Made by a program: the position numbers and the translations under genes
The notes under the pieces: model-generated
The model's input: the letters and a program-made list of their open reading frames with translations, nothing else
The model's database searches: none
Told to the model about the DNA's origin: nothing
In this document: one piece after another, positions 34,857-44,040 of the stretch
Numbering within the stretch: position 1 is the stretch's first letter
Layout of the letters: the number at the start of each line of letters is the position of its first letter
NCBI GenBank assembly: GCA_963781215.1
Contig: CAWAFE010000056.1
Location: 1 to 64,000 of the forward strand
Length of the DNA: 64,000 nt
Reading direction: 5' to 3'
From: AP-15 sp963781215
GTDB taxonomy: Bacteria; Pseudomonadota; Alphaproteobacteria; ATCC43930; CGMCC-115725

Positions 34857-35114
34857 TTATTTTTTGCCGGTGTCCAGGCATGGCCCTGCGGCAGACGAGC
34901 CGCCGGAAACGGTGTTTCTCACCGTCGAGCCGGAGACGTTGCCGGCGATCGCCACCCCCTGCTGCACACACTCGACCCGGGGTGTTTCCTGCGCCGGCCA
35001 GAGGTAGGTCGCTACCGCCCAGAGACCGGCGGCGGCAATCGTGCTGCCGCCGCCCAGCCAGGAAAGCAGCCGCTGGTTGGGCGGCTTTCGGAGAAACGTC
35101 CAGAGGGAGCCCAT
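34857..35114 (-). CDS. Small single-pass membrane protein paired with the TPR protein
   Basis: An 85-residue protein from ATG 35114 (GGAAGG seven bases upstream; the frame is open to 35135). A basic N terminus, one transmembrane helix (STIAAAGLWAVATYLW), then an exposed tail with GVAIAGNVSGSTVRNTV and two cysteines (VECVQQ and GPCLD) that could form a disulfide. The tail motif closely resembles GIAIDGSVSNSIINNIV of the TPR protein, whose start follows its stop by five bases. Function unknown. Confidence 0.65.
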   Translation of the reverse strand: MGSLWTFLRKPPNQRLLSWLGGGSTIAAAGLWAVATYLWPAQETPRVECVQQGVAIAGNVSGSTVRNTVSGGSSAAGPCLDTGKK

Positions 35115-35541
35115 TTGCGCGCCTTCCATCGGCAAGAAGCGCTGCCGTTACTGTTGCCGAGAACCCGGCTACATCAACCTACTTAGGGCTTCCCGAACGG
35201 AAGACATGTGAGTTGCTTCACATCTTAACAAATTTTATTCGCTTGGTGTCCAATCGAAATGCCGAGGCGCGCATCAACAAGTCGTCGGCCGCCGCCGCGC
35301 AAGAACGGGTGAAAGGATTGGCAGCGCGCCCTGTCGCTCGCCCCGCTTGCTAAGAGAGGTCGCAATCCGTGCGCCGACCATCGCGGCCCTTGGGCTGTGG
35401 ATTCCGACAGTGTGCGGAGGTCTCAGTAAAGGAGGAAACTCGAAGGGCGGGTGATTGTCTGGATCACCGATCCTCGGCACGGGAGAAGGATTTGGCCGTT
35501 CGAAAACAAGGTTGTGCCGCGCCGGGGGCTCGGGACTTGGC
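35115..35541. other. Intergenic stretch, nothing identified
   Basis: About 430 bp between the small membrane protein start and the end of the DUF4340 gene. It contains an AT-rich segment near 35215-35245 that could hold the promoter of the TPR gene pair. No gene seen. Confidence 0.45.
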
Positions 35542-36564
35542 TTACGATCCCTTGGCCGGCGCGATCAGGTCGGCGAGCTTCGTCTGCAATGGCTTTGCCT
35601 TGTAGGACGCGATCTCATAGGTCCAGTGCGACACCTTGGCGTCGATCTCCTTCGCCTCGGCCTCGGCCTTGCCGGCGCCGGTGGCCGACAGAGCGATCCA
35701 GCTCTCCTTGTCACGCTCGAAGAGCCGCAGGTTCACTGTCAGCCCGTCGAAGGTGGTCAACGCGGCCGCCCACACACCGTTGTCGGGAACCGGCAGCTCG
35801 GCCGCCGGCTTCACGTCGTCGAGGTCGAGGGTTTCGAGCGCCATCGCCGGCTCGCCGGCCGCCGTGTCGCTCTTGAGCTTGGTGTCGGCGGGCGCCCCTT
35901 CGATCGCGAATTTGGCGTCGGGGCCGGGGCGGCTCAGGGTCAGCACGGCGCCGTCGGGCTGGGTTAGGACCACTTTGGCGATGCGCTTGTCCGGAATGTC
36001 GACGATCCGGCGGTCGAGCCAGCTCGACGGCGCGCCCGATAGATCGAGCGAGCCGCGGGCGAGCCAGGCCCGACTGTCGTCGGGCTTGCGGACATAGACG
36101 CCGTCATTGCCGGCGCCAAGCCGGTCGTATCGCCGCTTGCCGACGATCAGCCGGGCGATGTCCCCGCCCGACTTGTCCTTCAACGTCACCAGGGTCGACT
36201 TGCCCTTGCCCGGGTCTTCGACCTCGAGCCGCGGATAGAGCTCGGGCTTTTGCGTCTTCGGCTCGACCAGGACCATATCGGCCATGGCGAGCACGATCTG
36301 GCTGACCTTGGCGGCGGCGGCCGGGTAGTTGCCTTTATCGGCGGCGAGCCAGCCGTCGCCGTCGCGCACGAAGGTCGCGGCGAAATCGGCGCGCGCTAGC
36401 CCAACCGTGGCCACATTATCGAGGTTGGCGGCGAGGCCGGGGAGCGCCTTTTCGCCCACCGCGGCAAAGCTGACGCCACTGTCGCCTATTGTCAGCGTCC
36501 AAATCGAGACCGCGACCAGGGCCATGGTGGCGCCGACGAAAAAGCTCAGGCCTCGCTTGCGCAT
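35542..36564 (-). CDS. DUF4340 domain-containing membrane-anchored protein
   Basis: A 340-residue protein with an N-terminal membrane anchor (GLSFFVGATMALVAVSIW) and an exported domain with the DUF4340 pattern: a LVGKRRYDRLGAGNDGVYVR-like segment, LDRRIVDIPDKRIAKVVL and DLDDVKPA. It is the last gene of the operon gldA-gldF-gldG-DUF4340, an order seen in many bacteria. It presumably works with the Gld-like exporter at the membrane surface; the biochemical role is not known. Confidence 0.88.
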   Translation of the reverse strand: MRKRGLSFFVGATMALVAVSIWTLTIGDSGVSFAAVGEKALPGLAANLDNVATVGLARADFAATFVRDGDGWLAADKGNYPAAAAKVSQIVLAMADMVLVEPKTQKPELYPRLEVEDPGKGKSTLVTLKDKSGGDIARLIVGKRRYDRLGAGNDGVYVRKPDDSRAWLARGSLDLSGAPSSWLDRRIVDIPDKRIAKVVLTQPDGAVLTLSRPGPDAKFAIEGAPADTKLKSDTAAGEPAMALETLDLDDVKPAAELPVPDNGVWAAALTTFDGLTVNLRLFERDKESWIALSATGAGKAEAEAKEIDAKVSHWTYEIASYKAKPLQTKLADLIAPAKGS

Positions 36565-36584
36565 TTGGGCGCTCCCGTTACCGA

Positions 36585-38556
36585 TCAGGCTTCGACCGCC
36601 CGGCGGCGCCGGCGCCGCCGCCGCAATACCCCGAGGATCACGGCGACCGCGGCGACGATGATCGGGATCAGCGCGATGTTGAGGAATTCGAGCCCGGTCT
36701 TCAGCCGCTGGATATTGCTGCGCAGCGCCGCCTGCACGTCGCGCAATTGGCGGCGGGTCTGCAAGATGTCGGTACGGAACTGATCGATCGCTTTCGACTG
36801 CTCGGGGGAGAGGCTGGCGGGTGCGGCCGACTGGTCCTTGCCGGTCAGGCTCGCCAATTTGCCCTCGGTGTCCTTGAGCCGGTCCTGCAAGGCGCGCTCC
36901 TCGGCACTGTAATGCGCCTGGGCATCGCGCTGAATGCGGTCGACAACCTCAAACGGGCGGGCGGCGGTGCCGCGGCTGCGCAGCCCGACCAGATCCTCGC
37001 CGCCGGCCAGCACGTCGATCGCGTTGGCGACGAAATCGCCGTTGTTGGCGGTCGGCACGACGACCCGCTGACCGAAGAAATCCTGGCTTTGCACCCAGAC
37101 GCGGTCGTCGAGCATGTCGGTGTCGGCGACGACGACGACATTGATCGGCTTTGCCGATTGCTTGACCTGCTCGGCCGCGGCCGTGGTCGGCTTTGCCGCT
37201 TCGGGCTTTTCCTCACCGCCCGGTTTGGCGGGCTCGGGCGGCTTTGGCGGACCGTCTGGAAACGCGGTTTCGGCCATGCCGGTGACGTGGGCGGCGAGGA
37301 TGTAGCGTTTGTCGTCGGGCTTGAACTGGGCGAGGAGGGCGGCGACGTCGGGCAACCCCGCGAGCTTCTCGGCCGGGATCTTGGTCGAGTTCGGGCGAAG
37401 TCTCGATCAGCGGCTCGACCGTTGTCTTCGCGCCCGCGATCGGCTCGATGATGCCCGCCGAGGCCATCTGGACGTGGCTCAGATCGGCCGTGATCATATC
37501 GTCGTGGTTGAGGTTGTCAGCGCGTAGGTTGAGCCAGGCGATATAGTCGAGCGGCTGCGCCACCCGCCCGCGACCAGGCACGCTGACCCGCTGGGCATCG
37601 CGGCGGTCGCCCGCCACGGTATCCGGCAAAACCTCGAAGCCCCAGGATTTGAAGAGCCGGCCGAGCTCGCTGGCGGTCGAGCCGCCGGCGGGGTTGCGCG
37701 GGTCGCGCTGTGCGGCCTGCAGCTCGGAATGGGGATCGACAAAGACCAGCGCCTTGCCGCCCTTCAGCACGAACTGATCGATCGCGTAGAGCGTCTTGTC
37801 CGATAGATTCTGCGGATGCACGAGCATCAGCACGTCGATGTCGGCCGGGATCGTGTCGACGTTGGGCGCTAACGGCTTGACCTCATCGAGCTGCCGCAAT
37901 TGCTCGATTACTGCCATCGGCCGCGACGGGCGGCCCTGCATCATCGCCATCATGTCGCCTTCGAGCGGCAATGTCGTCATCAGGCCGACCACGGTCTTCT
38001 TCGGGAAGGCCAGGCTGTGGATCAGCTTGGTCAGATCGTATTCGAGAAAGCGCTCGCGCTCCGGGGCGAAGAAGGCGATCACTTGCTGGTCGTCGGTCGA
38101 GTTGGTGGCGGCCAGGCCGAAATAGACCTGCTCGCCCTCCCGGTCGAGCGGCACGCCCTGCAAGCCAAACGCGACGGCGCGGTCCTCCACATCCGAGAAA
38201 GGCTGCGGGTTGTATACTTCGAGCCGGATCTTGCCGTGTGCGGCGGCGACATACTGGTCGAGCAATTCGCGGACCCGTTGGGCATAGACGCCGTAGGCCG
38301 GGACCTCGTTGCCGAGCCGGGCCGAATAGTAGAAGCGCAAGGTGATCGGCTCGTCGATCTTGGCCAGCGTGCGCAAGGTGCCGGGCGACAGCGTGTAGAG
38401 ACGCTCGGCGGTCAGGTCGACCCGCGCCGCAAAAAACCGCGCGCTGACGATGTTGACCGAGACCAGCATCAGGCCGATGCAAAGGATCACGACGACAGCA
38501 CCGGCGCGCCGCGACGACAGAAATCCGCGCGTGCCGGTGGGCACAGCCATCCTCAA
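36585..38556 (-). pseudogene. GldG-family ABC transporter auxiliary protein, single-base frameshift
   Basis: Two overlapping frames form one 656-residue protein: an N-terminal helix (AGAVVVILCIGLMLVSVNIV), the RVDLTAERLYTLSPGT motif, a GATase-like domain with DIDVLMLVHPQNLSDKTLYAIDQF (shown across its length), then after the break LAGLPDVAALLAQFKPDDKRY, a coiled coil and a C-terminal membrane helix with a poly-Arg tail. Removing one base near 37392 gives ...LIETSPNSTKIPAEKLAG, the expected reading. GldG-like proteins accompany GldA/GldF and are linked to envelope or motility functions. It overlaps gldF by four bases. Confidence 0.87.
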
Positions 38557-39287
38557 TCGGCCTTCTTCAGATCGACCAGGATCACATTGGCGGCGAGAAA
38601 GGCGACGATGACCGACCCAAAATAGACGACGTCATGGAGATCAATGACACCGCGGGTGATGCCCGCGAAATGGCCGAAGACGCTCGTCTGCGAGGCGGCA
38701 CGGAAGAGCCAGTCGGGGGCCCAGCCCTGCAGCAGCCCGAGCACCACCGGCGAGCCCGCGACGGTGAGGACGAATGCGATCGCCGCGGTCACGACAAAGG
38801 CGATCACCTGGTTCTTCGTCGCCGCCGAGACGCAGGCGCCGACCGCGAGCAGGGCGCCCGCCATCAGCCAGCTTCCGACATAGCTCGCCAGAATGACCCC
38901 GTTGTCGGGCCGGCCCAGGACATTGACCGTGACCCAGAACGGGAAGGTCAGCGCCAAGGCGATCCCGGCAAAGCACCAGGCGGCGAGGAATTTTCCGACC
39001 ACCGCCTCGGTCATGCGGATCGGCAGGGTCAAGAACAGCTCGATCGTGCCGCTCTTGCGCTCCTCGGCCCACAGCCGCATCGATAGGGCCGGGATCAGGA
39101 CGAGGTACAGCCAGGGATGAAACATGAAGAAGGGTTGCAGGTCGGCCTGCCCGCGCTCGAAGAAATTGCCGACGAAAAAGGTCAGCATCCCGGCCATGAC
39201 GAGAAAGATCACGATGAACACGTAGGCGAGCGGGGTGGCGAAATAGCCGGTGAGCTCGCGACGGAAGATGGTCAGGGTGTTGCGCAT
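38553..39287 (-). CDS. ABC-2 type transporter permease, GldF-like
   Basis: A 244-residue membrane protein with six hydrophobic segments: RRELTGYFATPLAYVFIVIF at the start, the cytoplasmic WAEERKSGTIELFLTLPI motif of ABC-2 permeases, and VVYFGSVIVAFLAANVILV at the end. It would form the membrane part of the exporter driven by the ATPase upstream. The operon has no gliding genes nearby, and alphaproteobacteria generally do not glide, so the role is probably general envelope export. Confidence 0.9.
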   Translation of the reverse strand: MRNTLTIFRRELTGYFATPLAYVFIVIFLVMAGMLTFFVGNFFERGQADLQPFFMFHPWLYLVLIPALSMRLWAEERKSGTIELFLTLPIRMTEAVVGKFLAAWCFAGIALALTFPFWVTVNVLGRPDNGVILASYVGSWLMAGALLAVGACVSAATKNQVIAFVVTAAIAFVLTVAGSPVVLGLLQGWAPDWLFRAASQTSVFGHFAGITRGVIDLHDVVYFGSVIVAFLAANVILVDLKKAD

Positions 39288-39292
39288 CGGGC

Positions 39293-40288
39293 TCAGGCGG
39301 CCTCGGCGGCCGGCGCGGGCTCGGGGGGTGCCATGGTGATCTCACGGAAGACGTCGTCGAGCCGGCCGCGCTCGGCCCGCAGGCCGGCGACCGGCCAATG
39401 ATGGGCGCGGGTGAGGTCGGCGATTTCGGCGACGACCGATTTGCCGTCGCGCGGAAAGACCATCAGCGCCTCGCCCTCGCCGTCGCTGACCGCCTCGACC
39501 GCCGCCACCCTCGGCAGCCGCAGCAATTCGGCGCGAAGCTGCGTCGCATCGGCGCCGGCGACGGCGAGGCGCACGGCATTGTGGTGGCGCGAGCGCTGGG
39601 CGAGCTCGACCGGCGTCCCGTCGGCGAGGATGCGGCCATGAGCGATGACGATCGCCCGGCTGCACACGATTTCGACCTCCTCGAGGAGATGGGTCGAGAT
39701 GACGATCGCCTTCTGCGGCCGCATCGCGTCGATGATGCCGCGCATCTCGTATTTCTGGTTGGGGTCGAGCCCATCGGTCGGCTCGTCGAGGATCAGCACG
39801 TCGGGGTCGTGCAGCAATGCCTGGGCCACGCCGACGCGGCGTCTGAACCCCTTCGACAAGGTCTCGATCGGCTGCTCCATGACCTCCCCGATGTGGATCA
39901 TGTCGACAACTCGGGCGATCCGCCGCTTTGCCTCGGCGCCGGAGAAGCCGCGGATTCGGGCGATGAAGGCGAGAAAATCGGCGGGCGTCATATCGGGATA
40001 GGCGGGGGCGCCCTCGGGCAGGTAGCCGATATGCTTTTTTGCCGCGAGAGGCTGGGTTGCGATGTCGCAGCCGCAGACGATCGCGGTGCCGGCGGTGGGC
40101 GCCAGAAAGCCGGTAATCATCTTCATCGTCGTCGACTTGCCGGCGCCGTTCGGACCGAGAAACCCCAGCACCTCACCGCGCGGCACCGTGAACGACACAT
40201 CGTCGACCGCGACCAGCGGGCCGAAATGTTTGACCAGGTGTCGGATCTCCAGCATATCGGGATGTCCTGGCTTGGCGGCGTCGTTCAT
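39293..40288 (-). CDS. ABC transporter ATP-binding protein, GldA-like
   Basis: A 331-residue ATPase: Walker A GPNGAGKSTTMKM, Q-loop GYLPEGAPAYPDMT, signature LSKGFRRRVGVAQALL, Walker B VLILDEPTDGLDPNQ and the switch His in ISTHLLEEVE, followed by a C-terminal DUF4162-like extension (DATQLRAELLRLPRVAAVEA). Start chosen at ATG 40288; ATG 40255 (MLEIRHLVKHFG) is an alternative. It heads the four-gene operon and diverges from the adenylate cyclase gene across 130 bp. Confidence 0.9.
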   Translation of the reverse strand: MNDAAKPGHPDMLEIRHLVKHFGPLVAVDDVSFTVPRGEVLGFLGPNGAGKSTTMKMITGFLAPTAGTAIVCGCDIATQPLAAKKHIGYLPEGAPAYPDMTPADFLAFIARIRGFSGAEAKRRIARVVDMIHIGEVMEQPIETLSKGFRRRVGVAQALLHDPDVLILDEPTDGLDPNQKYEMRGIIDAMRPQKAIVISTHLLEEVEIVCSRAIVIAHGRILADGTPVELAQRSRHHNAVRLAVAGADATQLRAELLRLPRVAAVEAVSDGEGEALMVFPRDGKSVVAEIADLTRAHHWPVAGLRAERGRLDDVFREITMAPPEPAPAAEAA

Positions 40289-40418
40289 GCCTGTTCCTGC
40301 CGTCTCGCGCACCGCGACGCAAGCGCGCAGGGACGCATGCGCGCAGGGACGGCGCGCATAAGAGGGTTAGGGCGCCGATGACGATGGTCATCGCCATCGG
40401 CTTTGACGCGGGATTTCG

Positions 40419-42119
40419 ATGATTCAGCGGCTGCGTCTCTACTCGGGTCTGGTGATGCTCGCCTATGTGACGATGCATCTTTTGAACCACGCCGTGGGAC
40501 TGATATCGCTCGAGGCCATGGAGGATGTGCTCTGGTACGTCTTCCGCTTCTGGTCGAAGCCGCCGGCGCAGGCGGCGCTCTACGGCGCCTTTCTGGTCCA
40601 TTACGGGCTGGCGCTGTGGGCGTTGTGGCAGCGTCGAACCTTGCACCTGCGCGTCTCCGAACTGAGCCAGATCGTGCTCGGCTTTCTGATCCCTTTCCTG
40701 CTCGTCCAGCACGTCGTCGGAACCCGCATCTCCGACGATTTCTTCCACACCGACGAGGGTTATTACGCTTATTTGCTGTGGGTCTATTTCGTCCGCTCGC
40801 CCGATCACGGCTATCTGCAGATGCTGGTCCTCGTCGTCGCCTGGGGCCATGCGATGATCGGCCTCAATTTCTGGCTGAGGGTCAGGCCGTGGTATGCGCG
40901 GCTGCGGCCCCTGGCCCTGGTCGTCGCGACCCTGGTCCCGGTCCTGGCTTTGCTCGGCATGATCGAGGCAGGCCGGCAGGTCGTCGCGCTGGCGGCGGAC
41001 CCGGGCTGGACCGGCCGGACTTTTGCCGGCATGACCCTGGCCTCACCGGAGACGCAGCAGACGCTCGCTACGATCACCGTTGCGCTTCGCTGGTTTTTTG
41101 CCGGCATGGTGGCGGCGGTGCTGCTGGCGCGGCTGGTGCGGCGCGCCTGGCGCCGGCGCCAAGGGCTGGTGCGCATCGGTTATCCCGATGGCCGCTTCGT
41201 CGATGTGACGCCGGGAACCAGCGTCTTGGAGGCAAGCCACCTGGCGCGCATCCCACATGCCTCGGTCTGCGGCGGCCGCGGCCGCTGCACGACTTGCCGG
41301 ATCCGGGTGCGGGCCGAGATCGGCAGCATCGACCCGCCGGCCGAGGATGAAGCGCGCGTGCTCCGGCGGATCGGCGCGCGGCCCAACATCCGCCTCGCCT
41401 GTCAGCTGCGCCCGCGCGGCCCGGTCGAGGTGACGCCTTTGCTGCCGCCCTTCGCCGAGGCCGCCGATGGCCGGCGCCGGGTCGATTTCGCCCAGGGCAG
41501 CGAGCGCGAGATCGCGATCATGTTCGCCGACATCCGCGGCTTCACCGCGCTTTCCGAGGGCCGTCTCCCCTATGACGTGGTCTTCGTCCTCAACCGCTAT
41601 TTCGAATCGATGGGACGCGCGATCGAAGCGGCGGGCGGGCGCGTCGACAAGTTTCTCGGCGACGGCATCATGGCGCTGTTCGGGATCGAGAGCGGCGCTC
41701 GCGCCGGCTGCGGCGAAGCACTCGCGGCCGCGCGGCAGATGTCCGAACGGCTCGGCCATCTCAACACCGCCTTGCGAGCCGAGCTCGACCGACCGCTGCG
41801 GATCGGCATCGGAATCCACGCCGGGCCGACCATCGTCGGCGAGATGGGTTACGGCGAAGCCGCCGCGATCACCGCGATCGGCGATGCAGTCAACACCGCC
41901 AGCCGGCTTGAGGAGCTGACCAAGACCTATGGTTGCGAGCTCGTCGTGTCGGAAGAGACGGTGCGGCGCGCTGGGCTCGACCTCTCCCAGTTTCCGAGAC
42001 AGGAGGTCGACATCCGCGGTAAGCGAGAGATGCTGTCTGTCAGGACGCTCCTCCGCGCCGCCGACCTGCCGGCGCCGGACACGGCCGCAGTCCGCCGAGC
42101 TGAGCCGGTCCCCGCCTGA
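40419..42119 (+). CDS. Membrane adenylate cyclase with cytochrome b-like anchor and [2Fe-2S] ferredoxin domain (CyaC-like)
   Basis: A 566-residue protein. Residues 5-240 hold about six membrane helices with several histidines (His20, His24, His61, His98, His144) suited to heme ligation. Residues 250-335 form a plant-type ferredoxin domain with Cys284, Cys290, Cys293 and Cys328 (VCGGRGRCTTC, then LACQL). From 355 a class III cyclase domain has the first metal Asp in IMFADIRGFTALSE and the second in VDKFLGDGIMALFG. This matches the redox-linked cyclase CyaC known from Sinorhizobium. It should make cAMP in response to quinone or redox state; the signal is from family knowledge. Confidence 0.9.
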   Translation: MIQRLRLYSGLVMLAYVTMHLLNHAVGLISLEAMEDVLWYVFRFWSKPPAQAALYGAFLVHYGLALWALWQRRTLHLRVSELSQIVLGFLIPFLLVQHVVGTRISDDFFHTDEGYYAYLLWVYFVRSPDHGYLQMLVLVVAWGHAMIGLNFWLRVRPWYARLRPLALVVATLVPVLALLGMIEAGRQVVALAADPGWTGRTFAGMTLASPETQQTLATITVALRWFFAGMVAAVLLARLVRRAWRRRQGLVRIGYPDGRFVDVTPGTSVLEASHLARIPHASVCGGRGRCTTCRIRVRAEIGSIDPPAEDEARVLRRIGARPNIRLACQLRPRGPVEVTPLLPPFAEAADGRRRVDFAQGSEREIAIMFADIRGFTALSEGRLPYDVVFVLNRYFESMGRAIEAAGGRVDKFLGDGIMALFGIESGARAGCGEALAAARQMSERLGHLNTALRAELDRPLRIGIGIHAGPTIVGEMGYGEAAAITAIGDAVNTASRLEELTKTYGCELVVSEETVRRAGLDLSQFPRQEVDIRGKREMLSVRTLLRAADLPAPDTAAVRRAEPVPA

Positions 42120-42121
42120 GA

Positions 42122-42616
42122 TCAGCCCGATGGCAGCAGGCGGTCGATCTCGGAGGTGATACGGCGGTCGGCCGGCGCCACCGATGACGGCCAGGCGCCT
42201 TCGAGGCTTCCGTCTGGGCCGATCAGGTATTTGTGAAAATTCCAACGCGGCGTGCCGCCTTCGCCGAGCGCGTCGGCGATCCAGCGGTAGAACGGATGCG
42301 CCTCACCGCCGATCACCCGGCACTTTTCCGCGAGCGGGAAGTCGACCCCGTAATTTGTCGTGCAAAACCCTTTTATCTCGGCCGCCGACCCCGGCTCCTG
42401 CCGGCCGAAATCGTTCGACGGGACGCCGAGCACGACGAGGCCGCGGTCGCGATAACGCTGCCACAGCGCTTCGAGATCGGCGTATTGCGGGGTATACCCG
42501 CAATATGAGGCGGTATTGACGACGAGCACCGGCCGGCCGCGCCAGGCATCGAACGGCAGCCTCGCGCCATCGATCGAAACAAACTCGAACCCGTAGGGAT
42601 CCTTGGTGGCAGTCAT
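42122..42616 (-). CDS. Glutathione peroxidase family protein
   Basis: A 164-residue thioredoxin-fold peroxidase with the catalytic cysteine in NTASYCGYTPQYADLEAL, the Gln in GVPSNDFGRQEPG and the Trp-Asn pair in PRWNFHKYLIGPDG. This is the cysteine type; the usual Lys before the active Cys is Tyr here. It reduces hydroperoxides, in bacteria often using thioredoxin. ATG 42616 follows GAGAGG; the upstream open frame is not conserved. It converges on the cyclase gene with only two bases between the stops. Confidence 0.9.
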   Translation of the reverse strand: MTATKDPYGFEFVSIDGARLPFDAWRGRPVLVVNTASYCGYTPQYADLEALWQRYRDRGLVVLGVPSNDFGRQEPGSAAEIKGFCTTNYGVDFPLAEKCRVIGGEAHPFYRWIADALGEGGTPRWNFHKYLIGPDGSLEGAWPSSVAPADRRITSEIDRLLPSG

Positions 42617-42738
42617 TTGCGGCCTCTCGGCGAAAGGGATGACCGGGCGATGCCGGTCAGCATAGCGCGGCCCCGCGCGCGGTCCAGCTGCCGCGATTCG
42701 GCTCGCGCCCCCCGTTGGTGCCCGACGGCTCTTTGCGA

Positions 42739-43371
42739 ATGCTGCTCGCATTCTTTCTGAAGGGGATTGCGGTCGGCATCGTGATCGCCGTGCCGGTAGG
42801 CCCGGTCGGTGTCCTGTGCGTTCGCCGCGCGATCCTCGACGGCAGGATGGCGGGGCTGATATCGGGGTTCGGCGCCGCGGCGGCCGATGCGGTATTCGGT
42901 GGGATCGCCGGGTTCGGGCTCACCTTCGTGTCCGATTGGCTGCTCGGCTGGGAGGACTGGCTGCGCGCCGTCGGCGGCGGCTATCTGGTGTTTATCGGAG
43001 CCCGGGCATTGATCGCCGGACCGCGCGAAAGGGCCGTGTCGCAGCGTGAACCGGAGAGCCTGATCGGCGATTTCGCCTCGACCTTTGCGCTCGCCCTGAC
43101 CAACCCGATCACGATCCTGGCCTTTCTCGGCATCTTCGCCGCGATCGGCTTCAGCGGCGAGAAGGCGACGCCCGGCGGTGCCGCGGCGCTGGTGCTCGGC
43201 GTCGGCGCCGGCTCGCTCTTGTGGTGGCTGGCGCTGACAGTCGGCGCGGGGCTGTTCTTCCGCTCGCCGGAACCCCATCGTCTCTATTGGGTCAACCGCG
43301 TCTCGGGCGGCATCCTGCTGCTGTCCGGCGTGGTATTGCTGGCCTCGCTGGCGGTCGGGCATATCGGCTGA
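42739..43371 (+). CDS. LysE/RhtB-family amino acid exporter
   Basis: A 210-residue membrane protein with six hydrophobic segments. The N-terminal signature GIAVGIVIAVPVGPVGVLCV and the later FALALTNPITILAFLGIFA (TNP motif) identify the LysE family of amino acid or metabolite exporters. ATG 42739 is used; GTG 42718 and TTG 42715 in the same frame are alternatives and no clear ribosome binding site decides. It diverges from the peroxidase gene. Confidence 0.88.
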   Translation: MLLAFFLKGIAVGIVIAVPVGPVGVLCVRRAILDGRMAGLISGFGAAAADAVFGGIAGFGLTFVSDWLLGWEDWLRAVGGGYLVFIGARALIAGPRERAVSQREPESLIGDFASTFALALTNPITILAFLGIFAAIGFSGEKATPGGAAALVLGVGAGSLLWWLALTVGAGLFFRSPEPHRLYWVNRVSGGILLLSGVVLLASLAVGHIG

Positions 43372-43406
43372 CAGCGGCACGGCATCGCCAAGCTGGAGGT
43401 GCGTTG

Positions 43407-44033
43407 ATGGTTTATCTGCCCCCCGCCTTCACCGAGGCGCGGCCCGAGGTGCTGATTGCACACATCGAGCGGTATGATTTTGGCCTGCTCGTCAGCCACG
43501 GCCCCGCGGGATTGGTGGCGAGCCATATCCCGTTTCTGGTCGAGCGGGAGGGCGAGGCGCTGCATCTTCTAGGCCACCTCGCGCGGCCGAACCCGCAGGT
43601 GGCCGACCTGGCGCGCGGCGGCGAGGTGCTCGCGGTCTTCGCCGGGCCGCACAGCTATGTCTCGCCGAGCTGGTACGCCAATGCGCCGGCGGTGCCGACC
43701 TGGAACTATGCCGATGTCCACGCCTACGGCACGGTCCATATGATCGAGGAGGCCGAATGGCTGCGCCGGCTGCTGCGTCGCCTGTCGCAACGCCACGAGG
43801 CCGGCAATTCGGCCCCGTGGCGGATGGAGGATCTGCCGGGAGCTTATCTGACCGGCATGGTCAAGGGGATTGTCGGGCTCGACATCGCCGTCAGCCGATT
43901 GGAGGGAAAGTTCAAGCTCAGCCAGAACCGCCCGGCGGACGATCGCCCGCCGGTCATCGCCGCGCTGGAGCGGCGCGGCGATCCCGATGCCGCCGCCGTC
44001 GCCCGGCTGATGCGCGAGCGGGAGCCCGGCTGA
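43407..44033 (+). CDS. PaiB-family FMN-binding protein
   Basis: A 208-residue protein with the PaiB signature: MVYLPPAFTEARPEVLIAHI, GLVASHIPFLV, GPHSYVSPSWY and VPTWNYADVHAYGT, ending with KFKLSQNRP. PaiB proteins carry a split-barrel flavin domain and were described in Bacillus as negative regulators of sporulation or protease genes, but most are uncharacterised FMN-binding proteins. GGAGGT precedes ATG 43407. It follows the LysE gene by 35 bases and is probably co-transcribed. Confidence 0.9.
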   Translation: MVYLPPAFTEARPEVLIAHIERYDFGLLVSHGPAGLVASHIPFLVEREGEALHLLGHLARPNPQVADLARGGEVLAVFAGPHSYVSPSWYANAPAVPTWNYADVHAYGTVHMIEEAEWLRRLLRRLSQRHEAGNSAPWRMEDLPGAYLTGMVKGIVGLDIAVSRLEGKFKLSQNRPADDRPPVIAALERRGDPDAAAVARLMREREPG

Positions 44034-44040
44034 AGCACGG

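Noticed and set aside
33289..35007. 572-codon plus-strand frame opposite the TPR gene
   Set aside because: Antisense of the repeats; periodic composition comes from the 141-bp units.
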